A stretch of 64,000 nucleotides of DNA from Neomoorella stamsii (GCF_002995805.1 NZ_PVXL01000055.1:62001-126000); one strand, 5' to 3'; numbered from the stretch's first letter, positions 1-8,028 are shown. Notes: generated from the letters alone by a model not told the origin. Made by a program: numbers and translations.

Positions 1-714
1 ATTGTTAGCAAAGATTATAACGCCATTGCTATCTCGGCTATTACACCGTTTAACCTGGTCCCCGGCGTTGCTGCAGCCACAAAAAAAGGCATACCGGTAG
101 TCGCAGTGGGTACCAGTGTAGACCAGGAAGCAGCTACCAGAGCTGGGGCCAGGGTCCAGGCTTTTATTACCTCCAATTTTGAAGATCAGGGTAAACTGGG
201 TGCCGAGTATATAATTAAAAAAATAGGTGCTGGCAAAGTGGCGATAATTGAAGGGCTCCCCGGTGCAGCCCAGAGTGAGGCCCGCAAAACAGGTGCTAAG
301 AAAGCCTTTGAAGGTAACAAAGATATTACCCTGGTGGCAATCCAGCCGGGTAACTGGGACAGGCAAAAGGCTTATAATATAGCGGCCAACCTTATTCAGG
401 CCCACCCCGACTTAAAGGGTATCTTTTGTGCCAATGATGTTATGGCTTTGGGCGCTGTGGAGGCCCTCAAGGCAGCTGGTAAGAAAGACCAGGTAACAGT
501 GGTTGGCGTTGATTTTATCGATGATGCCCGTAAATCCATAGCCAAAGGAGAATTAGATGCCTCAGTGGCTATGTCGCCCTACCTTTTCGGCAAAGGTGGT
601 TTAATTCTTGCCCTGAAAGTTTTGGAAGGGCACGAAATAAAGCAAGAGATTTACTGGACCCCCCTGGCAATTGTAGATAGGGAGAATGTGAACTCTTTTG
701 AAGGATGGAAGTAG
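1..714 (+). CDS. Sugar ABC transporter substrate-binding protein, C-terminal part
   Basis: The reading frame is open from base 1, so the N-terminus and any signal peptide lie outside the window; 237 residues are visible. They read as the second half of a type I periplasmic binding protein of the RbsB/Peripla_BP_4 family: ITPFNLVPGVAAATKKGIPVV is followed by a hinge, then GIFCANDVMALGAVEALKAAG and VVGVDFIDDARK, the usual effector-pocket segments. Such proteins capture a sugar outside the membrane and deliver it to a ribose-type ABC permease. The transporter partners must be upstream, because a terminator follows directly. The substrate cannot be told from the sequence. Confidence 0.85.
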   Translation: MVSKDYNAIAISAITPFNLVPGVAAATKKGIPVVAVGTSVDQEAATRAGARVQAFITSNFEDQGKLGAEYIIKKIGAGKVAIIEGLPGAAQSEARKTGAKKAFEGNKDITLVAIQPGNWDRQKAYNIAANLIQAHPDLKGIFCANDVMALGAVEALKAAGKKDQVTVVGVDFIDDARKSIAKGELDASVAMSPYLFGKGGLILALKVLEGHEIKQEIYWTPLAIVDRENVNSFEGWK

Positions 715-737
715 GCAATACTTCATTAGAATGACAG

Positions 738-765
738 GCCGATGACGAAACGCTCATCGGCTTTT
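738..765 (+). terminator. Rho-independent terminator after the sugar-binding protein
   Basis: An 8-bp perfect stem (GCCGATGA / TCATCGGC) with an 8-base loop is followed by CTTTTG. It lies 24 bases after the stop codon and separates this gene from the DUF362 gene. Confidence 0.8.
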
Positions 766-800
766 GTCCATAAATTAATCCAATACTATGGTGACTGGAT

Positions 801-1874
801 ATGGGCGGCGAGGTATTTTTTGTTAACCTCGAAGGAACACGAGGCGATAGTGTCCTCGACAAGTTAAAAAGGCTATGTAACCACGCGGGTTTAAATAAGG
901 TAATTGCAGAAGGTGACCTAGTTGCCATCAAACTCCATTTTGGTGAGCTAGGTAATACCAGAGTGCTCAGACCGCAGTTCTTAAAAATAATTATTCAGTT
1001 AGTGAAAGAGAGGGGTGGTCATCCTTTTCTAACGGACTGCAACACCCTGTTTTACCGGGGCAGATTTAACGCTGTCTGTCACCTGGAAACAGCTAATTTC
1101 AATGGTTACGACCAGGCGGCCATGGGGGCGCCTCTAATTATAGCCGACGGCCTCAAAGGTCTGGACTACAGACTGGCCAGGGCCCGGGAAGGTTTAAGCG
1201 AAGTCAAAGTGGGATCAGCTATTTACGAAGCTGATAAGTTAGTCGTTGTTACCCATTTCAAGGGTCATGATGATGTAGGCTTCGGAGGTATTATTAAAAA
1301 CTTGGGGATGGGAGCTATCGCTCGGCCTGGAAAACAGGCCATCCATTCCCACATGAAACCCGTTGTTGAGACGTCCCTCTGTAACGGTTGCGGCAAGTGC
1401 GTAGAGGTTTGTAAGGTGAAGGCCATTGCAATTGAAGAAGGCAAAGCGTTCATCGAACAGGGCAACTGCAATAACTGCGGTGATTGCCTGGTAATATGCC
1501 CACGAAAGGCAATACCTGTTAATTGGGCAAGAGATGATAAGGAAATGCAACGTAAACTGGTGGAATCCTGTGCTGCAGTCTTAGCTAATAAAAAGGGGCG
1601 AGCTTTTTTTGTTAGTTTCCTCGTGGATATTACTGCCTTTTGCGACTGCCGCTCCTGGAGCCCTCTACCGATTATCCACGATATCGGCATATTGGCAGGT
1701 ACCGATCCCCTTGCCATAGAGCAGGCAAGCTATGATCTGGTAGATATGCACATTAAAGCCGTTTATCCAGAAAAAGCCCTTCATGATTTTACAGGGGTAA
1801 ATGGCCTCTACATGCTGGAATATGCTGAGACAATTGGTCTGGGTAGTCGCGAGTATCAACTCATCAAGCTTTGA
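801..1874 (+). CDS. DUF362 family protein with two 4Fe-4S clusters
   Basis: A 357-aa protein. Residues 1-180 form a DUF362 domain (KLHFGELGNTRVLRP, then THFKGHDDVGFGGIIKNLGMG). A bacterial-type 2[4Fe-4S] ferredoxin insert follows at about residues 193-232 (CNGCGKCVEVCK and CNNCGDCLVICP), and DUF362-like sequence resumes after it. DUF362 proteins are common in acetogens and other strict anaerobes, but no general reaction is established for them. The clusters suggest an electron-transfer or redox-enzyme role in the cytoplasm, as no signal peptide is seen. A truncated corrinoid-protein ORF follows 18 bases downstream, hinting at a past link with methyl transfer. Family assignment is firm, function unknown. 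Confidence 0.85.
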   Translation: MGGEVFFVNLEGTRGDSVLDKLKRLCNHAGLNKVIAEGDLVAIKLHFGELGNTRVLRPQFLKIIIQLVKERGGHPFLTDCNTLFYRGRFNAVCHLETANFNGYDQAAMGAPLIIADGLKGLDYRLARAREGLSEVKVGSAIYEADKLVVVTHFKGHDDVGFGGIIKNLGMGAIARPGKQAIHSHMKPVVETSLCNGCGKCVEVCKVKAIAIEEGKAFIEQGNCNNCGDCLVICPRKAIPVNWARDDKEMQRKLVESCAAVLANKKGRAFFVSFLVDITAFCDCRSWSPLPIIHDIGILAGTDPLAIEQASYDLVDMHIKAVYPEKALHDFTGVNGLYMLEYAETIGLGSREYQLIKL

Positions 1875-1892
1875 ATTATGGGGGTGTATCGT

Positions 1893-2042
1893 TTGGCTAC
1901 TGATAAAGCAATACTAAACTTGCTAGCTGCGGGGGTCAGAGACATGGATGAAGCGCTTACCATCAAGGCAGCGAGGGAGGCTCTGGCCAGCAATATCGAT
2001 CCCTTAAAAGCCATCAATGAAGGTTTTTTCAGGAACCTTTAA
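1893..2042 (+). pseudogene. Truncated corrinoid (B12) methyltransferase-type protein, N-terminal cap only
   Basis: A TTG start with GGGGGTG 6-8 bases upstream opens a 49-codon frame; an in-frame ATG at 1878 is possible. The product runs DKAILNLLAAGVRDMDEA through to DPLKAINEGFFRNL and then stops. This resembles the first part of the cap domain of MtaC/MtbC-type corrinoid proteins, which normally continues past INEGL into a second helical pair and the DxHxxG cobalamin domain. Everything after the first helices is missing, so this is probably a decayed gene. The stop is clean and the ribosome site intact, so a translated 49-aa peptide cannot be excluded. Confidence 0.55.
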
Positions 2043-2059
2043 TTTTCCCCTTGCATTTT

Positions 2060-2115
2060 CCTCCTCCAGGTGTTATCCTGAAGACAGGATGGTGTATACA
2101 AAACACCGGAGGAGG
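2060..2115 (+). promoter_or_regulatory. Structured leader able to sequester the ribosome-binding site
   Basis: CCTCCTCC (2060-2067) plus GGTGT (2069-2073) is complementary to ACACC (2103-2107) plus GGAGGAGG (2108-2115): 13 bp with one bulged A. An inner hairpin ATCCTG-AAGA-CAGGAT (2075-2090) sits inside. The right arm contains the Shine-Dalgarno sequence of the 42-aa ORF starting at 2124. A weak sigmaA-like pair TTGCAT (2051) and TATCCT (2074), spaced 17, overlaps the left arm; if that is the real promoter, the left arm would not be transcribed and the fold would need read-through from upstream. Confidence 0.5.
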
Positions 2116-2123
2116 CGGGGGTT

Positions 2124-2252
2124 ATGGATTACCTGCTGACCTGGATTAACGGGGAAGAGGTAGATTACCGGTTTGTCAGCGCTGAGGAGTTACAAAGGGT
2201 CCTGGCTGCTGAAGAAGAAAAACAAAACTGCATCGTTGTTCCATTACATTAG
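2124..2252 (+). CDS. Small 42-aa protein of unknown function
   Basis: An ATG start lies 8 bases after GGAGG inside a purine-rich ribosome site, and a canonical terminator follows directly, so this looks like a complete monocistronic gene. The product is acidic in the middle (NGEEVDYRFVSAEELQRVLAAEEEKQ) and ends in VVPLH, with no membrane segment and one Cys. I do not recognise a family. Its leader can fold so as to hide the ribosome site. Confidence 0.6.
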   Translation: MDYLLTWINGEEVDYRFVSAEELQRVLAAEEEKQNCIVVPLH

Positions 2253-2262
2253 GCACCCCGGT

Positions 2263-2290
2263 CCGGCATGAGCCGGCTTTTATTTTTTCT
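2263..2290 (+). terminator. Terminator after the 42-aa ORF
   Basis: CCGGC-ATGA-GCCGG hairpin followed by CTTTTATTTTTTC, 10 bases after the stop codon. Confidence 0.7.
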
Positions 2291-2365
2291 TAAACCATGG
2301 TACTCTAGAAAAAACATTAACAGGAAGGAACTCCTGGTAACGGTAACACCCTCTCCAGGCAAATA

Positions 2366-3004
2366 ATGAAAGAGGACGTGGTTTATTTGGCCCTCCCCTA
2401 TAACCTGGATGTCACCCTGGACCTGGCCCGCAAAGAACTGGAACAAGGCAACCCCCGGGAAATAGCCGTCAATAAGGGGGCTACCTGGGATAGGGAAAAA
2501 AAGGTGTTAATCCTGCCCTCTTTAAGTGACGTATTTCACATATCCTGCCCCGGCGGGACCATCAGTACCAGTGACGGCAGCAGCGTCGACCCGCGGGTGC
2601 AGGTTTTAATCCTCCACTACCTGGTGGGTCCGACAGTTGCCAGGCGGGGTGAATGGGTTTCCTTTAAGGAATTGCCCGGCGGCCTCATCTACCAGCAACC
2701 CTTTTATGGCCGGGCCGTCTTGCCCCTGGTCCGCACCTTCGGCTACGATCCCGCCGGCCTCCTCCAGGCCGCCCGGCCCCTTGGTGGGCGGCCCGTAAAC
2801 CTGGGAGATGCTGCCGTTGAACTTTATCCCTTTCCCAGCCTGCCGGTAAGGCTGGTTCTCTGGGCCGGCGATGAAGAAATCCCCCCCAGCGGTACTATCC
2901 TTTTCGATGCTTCCGCGGCGGCAATCCTGGCCACGGAAGATCACGCCGTGCTGGCTGAATACCTTGTCAAACGTTTACAGGGCCAGGCGAGGGAGTCGAA
3001 GTAG
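2366..3004 (+). CDS. DUF3786 domain protein
   Basis: A 212-aa soluble protein. The N-terminal half ends in VQVLILHYLVG followed by GEWVSFKELPGG, then the FDASAAAIL segment, which I recognise as the DUF3786 pattern seen in anaerobes with corrinoid or Wood-Ljungdahl metabolism. The molecular function is not established. The ATG at 2366 is the only plausible start, because no other start codon lies in frame for 30 bases upstream; a ribosome site is weak. The gene runs without a terminator into the quinate-dehydrogenase-like gene 26 bases on, so the two are probably cotranscribed. Confidence 0.7.
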   Translation: MKEDVVYLALPYNLDVTLDLARKELEQGNPREIAVNKGATWDREKKVLILPSLSDVFHISCPGGTISTSDGSSVDPRVQVLILHYLVGPTVARRGEWVSFKELPGGLIYQQPFYGRAVLPLVRTFGYDPAGLLQAARPLGGRPVNLGDAAVELYPFPSLPVRLVLWAGDEEIPPSGTILFDASAAAILATEDHAVLAEYLVKRLQGQARESK

Positions 3005-3030
3005 CTATCAAGCATGTAGTCAGCATCAGT

Positions 3031-3879
3031 TTGGGTACTAATTGCAGAGATTACCAGGTAAAGCTCAACTGCGGCCAGGAGACAATCCTCCTGGAACGGC
3101 GCGGCTGCAATGGCCGCCTGGACCTGGCTGCCCGCCTTCTTAAAAAACTGGATGGACGGGTGGATGCCCTGGGGTTGGGTGGCGCCAACTTTAACTACAA
3201 CCTGGGTTCGCGGTGTTATCCCTGCCCGGTAGGCCGGTATTTAGCCCGCCAGGTTAAAGAGACCCCCCTGGTGGACGGCTCTGGCTGGAAGCAATGGGTG
3301 GAGCCCCGGGCCATAGACCAGCTAGCTTTTTTACCCCCCGGTAGCAGGGCGCTGGTAGTTTCCGTCCTGGACCGCTTCTGGCTGGCCCGGGCTTTACAGG
3401 CAGCCGGCTATCCCGTCCTGGCCGGGGATGCTGCCTTTGGTTTAAAACTCCCCCTTGGCTTTCCTTTATCAACCTTCATGATTCTGGGTTATTTAACCAT
3501 GCCCCTGCTGGCCCATTTGCCCCTGGGCTACCTTTACCCTTTGGGTCATGACCAGGAAAAATCGCACCCCCATTACCATCATCTCTTTGCTAGGGTCAAA
3601 ATCATTGCCGGGGACTGGCATTTTATCCGTCGCCATCTACCAATTTCTCTGACCGGTAAGGTAGTTATTACCAGCGGCACCACGCCCGGCGACCGGGAAC
3701 TCCTGCGCCAGCGCGGGGCTGCCTGGCTCCTGGCAACAACCCCCGTCTTCGAGGGTTTCAGCCCGGCGGCCAATGCCATGGAAGCTATGCTGGTGGCCCT
3801 GGGCGCTGCAGCGCCCCAGTACCCGGCCCTGGCCGGGAAGTTAGGCTGGTTGCCCTCCCTTTACTGCCTGCAGAAATAA
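3031..3879 (+). CDS. Quinate 5-dehydrogenase-like family protein
   Basis: 282 aa from the TTG at 3031. The pattern LERRGCNG, then LDGRVDALGLGG and ETPLVDGSGWK, matches a Clostridia family that databases name quinate 5-dehydrogenase; the catalytic activity of that family is not demonstrated as far as I know. The conserved N-terminus (IKHVVSISLG) continues upstream to about 3001, but no ATG, GTG or TTG exists there. A good ribosome site (GAGGGAG, 2989-2995) is placed for a start near 3001-3007, where the codons are GTA and ATC. Either a rare start codon is used or the original start was mutated. The C-terminal half contains TSGTTPGDRELLRQRG and a helical tail. Confidence 0.65.
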   Translation: MGTNCRDYQVKLNCGQETILLERRGCNGRLDLAARLLKKLDGRVDALGLGGANFNYNLGSRCYPCPVGRYLARQVKETPLVDGSGWKQWVEPRAIDQLAFLPPGSRALVVSVLDRFWLARALQAAGYPVLAGDAAFGLKLPLGFPLSTFMILGYLTMPLLAHLPLGYLYPLGHDQEKSHPHYHHLFARVKIIAGDWHFIRRHLPISLTGKVVITSGTTPGDRELLRQRGAAWLLATTPVFEGFSPAANAMEAMLVALGAAAPQYPALAGKLGWLPSLYCLQK

Positions 3880-3986
3880 AAGGTGATCCCTCTTACAGGC
3901 CTGCTGGGGGTTAACCCCACTCCGTGAACTAGTCATTTCTTCCCCTTCCTGGCCATAGGATGTAACAGGAATGGGGGAGAGAAATA

Positions 3987-4547
3987 ATGACTGGAACCAG
4001 TGGCAACCCTACGACCTGCCGGATTAATTTCCAGCTCCGGCACGCCGGGGAGAGAAAAACGATTGCCTATTACCTGGACCTGACCCGGGAGCGCATACCC
4101 ACCTGGGCCGGCATCAACCTGGGCGGTAATGACCTGGCTATCCAGGGCCAGGGCTATGACGGCCGCTGCGCCTTCTGCCGTTATTTCCGGAAAGCCTTAA
4201 AAAACCGCGGTATTCGTTTTAGTTGCACCTGTCCCTTTGAAATCCAGGATAATACCTGTACCTGGCGGGTTAAAATAGGTAGCGTCTTTTTTGATCAGGA
4301 CCTCCTTGAGGATGAAGAAAAATACCTTACCTACCTGCGCCGGGTGGAAAATGATCCCCGGGATCTGGAAGCCCGCCTGGCCCTGGGGGTCATTCATGAA
4401 TACCATGGCCGTTTTGCCCCGGCCCTGGCCAGTTACTGGGCCGCCCACGACCTGGACCCGGACGATGCCTTCATCAAGGAACGCCTCCAGGACCTTCTAT
4501 CGTTATTACAGCAACTATTGCTTGCCTCAGAACAGCAAAAAAGCTGA
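3987..4547 (+). CDS. Cys-rich N-terminal domain with TPR-like C-terminus, unknown function
   Basis: A 186-aa soluble protein. The middle carries a Cys cluster, CAFCRYFRK then CTCPFEIQDNTC (about residues 59-88), which could bind zinc or a cluster. The C-terminal third (NDPRDLEARLALGVIHEYHG, then ALASYWAAHDLDPDDAF) has the spacing of a TPR pair. The ATG follows GGGGGAGAG by 6 bases. It sits between the quinate-dehydrogenase-like gene and thiL. I do not recognise a named family; a scaffold or adaptor role is only a guess from the TPR. Confidence 0.6.
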   Translation: MTGTSGNPTTCRINFQLRHAGERKTIAYYLDLTRERIPTWAGINLGGNDLAIQGQGYDGRCAFCRYFRKALKNRGIRFSCTCPFEIQDNTCTWRVKIGSVFFDQDLLEDEEKYLTYLRRVENDPRDLEARLALGVIHEYHGRFAPALASYWAAHDLDPDDAFIKERLQDLLSLLQQLLLASEQQKS

Positions 4548-4675
4548 GCTGTCGCCAGTTTTGGGAAGCAAATCCAGGGCAGCCAACCAGCCGTACCACA
4601 GCACTAAAGGCTTGCGCCTGTCCTGTCCCTGTGGCAATATATAGATAGCCAGAAAAAGGGGGATGAGAGTAAGCC

Positions 4676-5680
4676 TTGGATCTGAAAACTATTGGCGAGT
4701 TCGGTTTGATCGAACGCCTGAAAGCCGGGGCCATTGTAGTCCCGGATAAAGTCATTATGGGTATCGGCGATGATGCTGCGGTTTTAAAGGGGGAAGGTGG
4801 TTACCTGACCCTGGCCTCTACGGACATGCTGGTGGAAGATATCCACTTTACCCTGGCCACGGCTACAGCCCGGGAAATCGGCTACAAGACCATGGCGGTA
4901 AATGTGAGCGATATTGCCGCCATGGGTGGTATACCAGAACAGGCCCTTGTTTCCCTCGGTTTAAGGCCGGAGCAACCGGTGGACTTTGTGGACGAGCTTT
5001 ACGCAGGCTTACGGGAATGCGGCCAGCGTTTTGGGGTCAATATAATCGGTGGCGATACCGTATCTTCCCCCCGGGCCATGGTGATCAATCTGGCCATCCT
5101 GGGGCGGGTAGAAGAGGGGGCCTGTCTCTACCGCAGCGGCGCCCGGCCGGGAGATGTCCTGCTGGTAACGGGCGATCTCGGGGGGTCGGCTGCCGGCTTG
5201 GATACCTTGCTTTCGCCCCGCCCGGCCCCACCGGAGGCCGTGGCCTTCGCCCGGGAACGCCACTTCCGGCCCACCCCCAGGGTAACTGAAATCCGGGCCG
5301 CCCTGCCAGCAGGGGGGATAACGGCAGCCGATGATATCAGCGATGGCCTGGTAGCTGAAATATATACCCTTGCCCAGGCCTCTGGTGTTGGCATTATCCT
5401 GGAAGCCGCTGCCGTTCCCATCGCCCCGGCCACCAGGCAGCTGGCCGCTATTTATCAAAAAGATCCCCTGGATTATGCCCTCTACGGCGGTGAGGATTTC
5501 GAACTCCTCCTCACCTGCCGGCCGGACAAGGTGGCTGCCGTCCAGGAAGCCATAGCCAGAGCCTGCCAGACCCCCGTTACGCCCATCGGTAATGTGGTCC
5601 CGGCCACGGAAGGTATTACCATCATCATCGATGGGAAGAGATTGCCTTTAAATCCCGGGGGTTATAACCATTTCCAGTAA
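4676..5680 (+). CDS. thiL: Thiamine-monophosphate kinase
   Basis: A 334-aa member of the AIR-synthase/ThiL ATP-binding family. Key segments in order are GEFGLIERL, GIGDDAAVL (metal and nucleotide site, about residues 30-38), STDMLVEDIHF, NVSDIAAMGG, GGDTVSS, ADDISDGL and GGEDFELLLTC. It phosphorylates thiamine monophosphate to thiamine diphosphate in the cytosol. The length is normal. The TTG start is forced, since a TAA lies two codons upstream in the same frame. No other thiamine gene is adjacent. Confidence 0.93.
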   Translation: MDLKTIGEFGLIERLKAGAIVVPDKVIMGIGDDAAVLKGEGGYLTLASTDMLVEDIHFTLATATAREIGYKTMAVNVSDIAAMGGIPEQALVSLGLRPEQPVDFVDELYAGLRECGQRFGVNIIGGDTVSSPRAMVINLAILGRVEEGACLYRSGARPGDVLLVTGDLGGSAAGLDTLLSPRPAPPEAVAFARERHFRPTPRVTEIRAALPAGGITAADDISDGLVAEIYTLAQASGVGIILEAAAVPIAPATRQLAAIYQKDPLDYALYGGEDFELLLTCRPDKVAAVQEAIARACQTPVTPIGNVVPATEGITIIIDGKRLPLNPGGYNHFQ

Positions 5681-5791
5681 TGTCTCAAAACCCTGTTCTT
5701 GCTGCCCAGGGGAGTTTCAGGGAGCGTCAGGGCAAGCTATAGCCCGGTAGAGGGGTTGAAAGTTTTACAGGCAGGACTTGCAAGCTGCCCT

Positions 5792-5806
5792 TATTACCTG
5801 GTAATA
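5792..5806. promoter_or_regulatory. Perfect 15-bp dyad upstream of the carboxyltransferase
   Basis: TATTACC-T-GGTAATA is perfectly symmetric and lies just before the AAGGAGG at 5808. Its core TACCTGGTA is reminiscent of FapR-type lipid operators in Firmicutes, but no fapR is visible in the window. It could equally be a chance palindrome in an AT-rich leader. Confidence 0.35.
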
Positions 5807-5841
5807 TAAGGAGGTAGGGAATAATAAGGGGGATAGTTTAA

Positions 5842-7398
5842 TTGAGTGAAGATATTAAGGCCAGGCTGGCCGACCTTGAAGCCAGGCGCGCAGTAGTTTT
5901 AGCCGGCGGCGGTGAGGAACGCATCGCCAGGCAGCATGCTGCCGGCAAGCTTACGGCCCGTGAACGAATAGAGTTATTGCTGGACCCGGGCAGTTTCCTG
6001 GAACTGGACCAGTTTGTCCGCCACCGGGCCACTGATTTTGGCATGCAAAATATGGAAACACCAGGGGAAGGGGTGGTTACTGGCTCTGGTACCATCAACG
6101 GCCGCCAGGTTTATGTCTATGCCCAGGATTTTACCGTCATGGGCGGCTCTTTAGGGGAAATGCATGCCGCCAAAATCTGTAAGGTCCTGGACCTGGCTCT
6201 GAAGACAGGAGTACCAGTTATTGGTTTAAACGACTCCGGCGGCGCCCGCATCCAGGAAGGGGTGGCGGCCCTTAATGGTTATGGGGAAATTTTCCGCCGT
6301 AATACCCATGCTTCCGGTGTTATCCCCCAGATTGCCGCCATTATGGGACCCTGTGCCGGCGGTGCCGTCTATTCGCCCGGATTAATGGACTTTATTTTCA
6401 TGGTTGATCGTACGGCCCAGATGTTCATTACCGGGCCCCAGGTAATCAAGGCCGTTACCGGCGAAGAGGTAAGCCCGGAAGAGCTGGGCGGGGCTGCCAC
6501 CCATGCCATGAAAAGCGGGGTAGCCCATTTCCACACTCCCACAGAAGAAGATTGCCTGCATTTAATCCGGACCTTGCTTGGCTACCTCCCAGGCAACAAC
6601 CTGGAAGATCCGCCTTATGTGCCCAGCCCTGACCCCATTGACAGGCAGTGCCCCAATTTGCGGCATCTGGTCCCTATCGATCCCAATAAACCCTATGACG
6701 TCAAAGAAATAATCTACGGGGTAGTAGATGACGGCCTGTTTATGGAAATCCAGGCTCAATATGCCACCAATATAGTTATCGGCCTGGCCCGCCTGGCCGG
6801 GTATACTATAGGTATTGTCGCCAATCAACCCCGGCACCTGGCTGGCTGCCTGGATATCAATGCTGCCGATAAAGCCGCCCGTTTCGTCCGTTTCTGTGAC
6901 GCCTTCAACATCCCCCTCCTGACCCTGGTCGATACCCCCGGCTATTTACCCGGGGTCGACCAGGAGCAGGGCGGTATTATCCGCCACGGGGCCAAACTGC
7001 TATATGCCTTTGCTGAAGCCGTCGTTCCCAAAATGACCCTGGTCTTGCGCAAGGCCTACGGCGGTGCTTATCTGGCCATGTGTTCCCGCTCCCTGGGCGC
7101 CGATCATGTGGTAGCCTGGCCGACGGCGGAAATTGCCGTCATGGGTCCCGAAGGGGCGGCCAATATTATCTTCCGCCAGGAAATCAGCCAGGCCAGTGAC
7201 CCTCCTGAGGTGCGCCGGCAAAAAATCGCCGAATACCGGGAGAAATTTGCCAATCCTTATATAGCCGCTGGCCTGGGGCTGGTGGATGCCGTCATTGACC
7301 CGGCCCTGACCCGCCGGCACCTGGTCCAGGTCCTGTTAACTTTACTTAACAAACGGGAAAGCCGCCCGGCTAAAAAACACGGTAATTTCCCCGTTTAA
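5842..7398 (+). CDS. Acyl-CoA carboxyltransferase subunit (MmdA/PccB family)
   Basis: A 518-aa protein of the biotin-dependent carboxyltransferase family (methylmalonyl-CoA decarboxylase alpha, propionyl-CoA carboxylase beta). It shows the N- and C-terminal crotonase-like halves: TARERIELLLDPGSFLELD, the first oxyanion segment GPCAGGAVYSPGLMDF, then DTPGYLPGVDQEQGGIIRHGAK and KAYGGAYLAMCS. It moves a carboxyl group between carboxybiotin and an acyl-CoA. The TTG start sits 9 bases after AAGGGGGAT. The next two genes encode a small subunit and BCCP; neither a biotin carboxylase nor a membrane decarboxylase beta subunit is present, so the complete reaction is not determined here. Confidence 0.9.
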   Translation: MSEDIKARLADLEARRAVVLAGGGEERIARQHAAGKLTARERIELLLDPGSFLELDQFVRHRATDFGMQNMETPGEGVVTGSGTINGRQVYVYAQDFTVMGGSLGEMHAAKICKVLDLALKTGVPVIGLNDSGGARIQEGVAALNGYGEIFRRNTHASGVIPQIAAIMGPCAGGAVYSPGLMDFIFMVDRTAQMFITGPQVIKAVTGEEVSPEELGGAATHAMKSGVAHFHTPTEEDCLHLIRTLLGYLPGNNLEDPPYVPSPDPIDRQCPNLRHLVPIDPNKPYDVKEIIYGVVDDGLFMEIQAQYATNIVIGLARLAGYTIGIVANQPRHLAGCLDINAADKAARFVRFCDAFNIPLLTLVDTPGYLPGVDQEQGGIIRHGAKLLYAFAEAVVPKMTLVLRKAYGGAYLAMCSRSLGADHVVAWPTAEIAVMGPEGAANIIFRQEISQASDPPEVRRQKIAEYREKFANPYIAAGLGLVDAVIDPALTRRHLVQVLLTLLNKRESRPAKKHGNFPV

Positions 7399-7429
7399 CA
7401 GTTTTTATTTTCAGGGCAGGTGATATTTT

Positions 7430-7651
7430 ATGGTCGTTTCTTACCAGCAAATTGTTTTAAATAAAGCAGTTGCCCCGGAAATCGTGGCCGCCATTACCGC
7501 TGCCATAGCAGTATATTTGCCGGCAGAAACCGGCTGGCAAATCACAACCATCCGGCCCTTGAACAGGATTGCCAATCGCTGGGTCCTGGCCGGGCGGCAG
7601 GAACTGATGCATAGTTCTCTGGCGTTAGAAAGGAGGCGGATGGCCGGTTGA
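7430..7651 (+). CDS. Small accessory subunit-like protein of the carboxylase cluster
   Basis: A 73-aa protein between the carboxyltransferase and BCCP genes, overlapping the latter by 4 bases. [14 protein letters not shown] followed by a basic stretch and [10 protein letters not shown] resembles the cytosolic tail shared by OadG/MmdD-type small subunits and related ORFs beside biotin-dependent decarboxylases. The N-terminal membrane helix expected of OadG is absent. A structural or assembly role in the carboxyltransferase complex is inferred from position only. Confidence 0.55.
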   Translation: MVVSYQQIVLNKAVAPEIVAAITAAIAVYLPAETGWQITTIRPLNRIANRWVLAGRQELMHSSLALERRRMAG

Positions 7652-8028
7652 AGCGCCATTTTCAGGTCACCGTTAATGGGGAAACCTTTAGTGTAGAAGT
7701 AGAGGAGGTAGGTGGGACGGTTGAGCATTTGCGCCCGGCGGTGAAGCCCCCCGCGAAGAAAGCTTCTCCCGTCCACCAGGCCGGCCTTTCCCCGCGAGCC
7801 CCCTTACCCCAGGATAACCGCACAGTTACATCTCCTTTACCGGGTACGGTAGTAGAAGTCAGGGTTAAACCAGGACAGAAGGTAACTGCCGGCCAGGTCC
7901 TGCTCATTATCGAAGCCATGAAAATGGAAAATGAAATTCAGGCTCCAGCCGGGGGGGTTGTCCAGGAGGTAATGGTCCAGACTGGTACTAACGTCGCCAG
8001 TGGCCAGCCCCTGGTTAAACTGGGCTAA
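7648..8028 (+). CDS. Biotin carboxyl carrier protein
   Basis: A 126-aa protein with a short N-terminal ubiquitin-like segment ([17 protein letters not shown]), a Pro/Ala-rich linker (about residues 30-60) and a C-terminal biotinyl domain with EAMKMENE; Lys92 is the expected biotinylation site. It carries CO2 as carboxybiotin to the adjacent carboxyltransferase. The TTG start overlaps the previous stop codon, so translation is probably coupled. The N-terminal pattern resembles carriers of oxaloacetate and methylmalonyl-CoA decarboxylase type rather than AccB. Confidence 0.9.
   Translation: MKRHFQVTVNGETFSVEVEEVGGTVEHLRPAVKPPAKKASPVHQAGLSPRAPLPQDNRTVTSPLPGTVVEVRVKPGQKVTAGQVLLIIEAMKMENEIQAPAGGVVQEVMVQTGTNVASGQPLVKLG

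Noticed and set aside
3907-3918. GGGGTTAACCCC palindrome as a terminator after the quinate-dehydrogenase-like gene
   Set aside because: It has no loop and no T-run; likely incidental.
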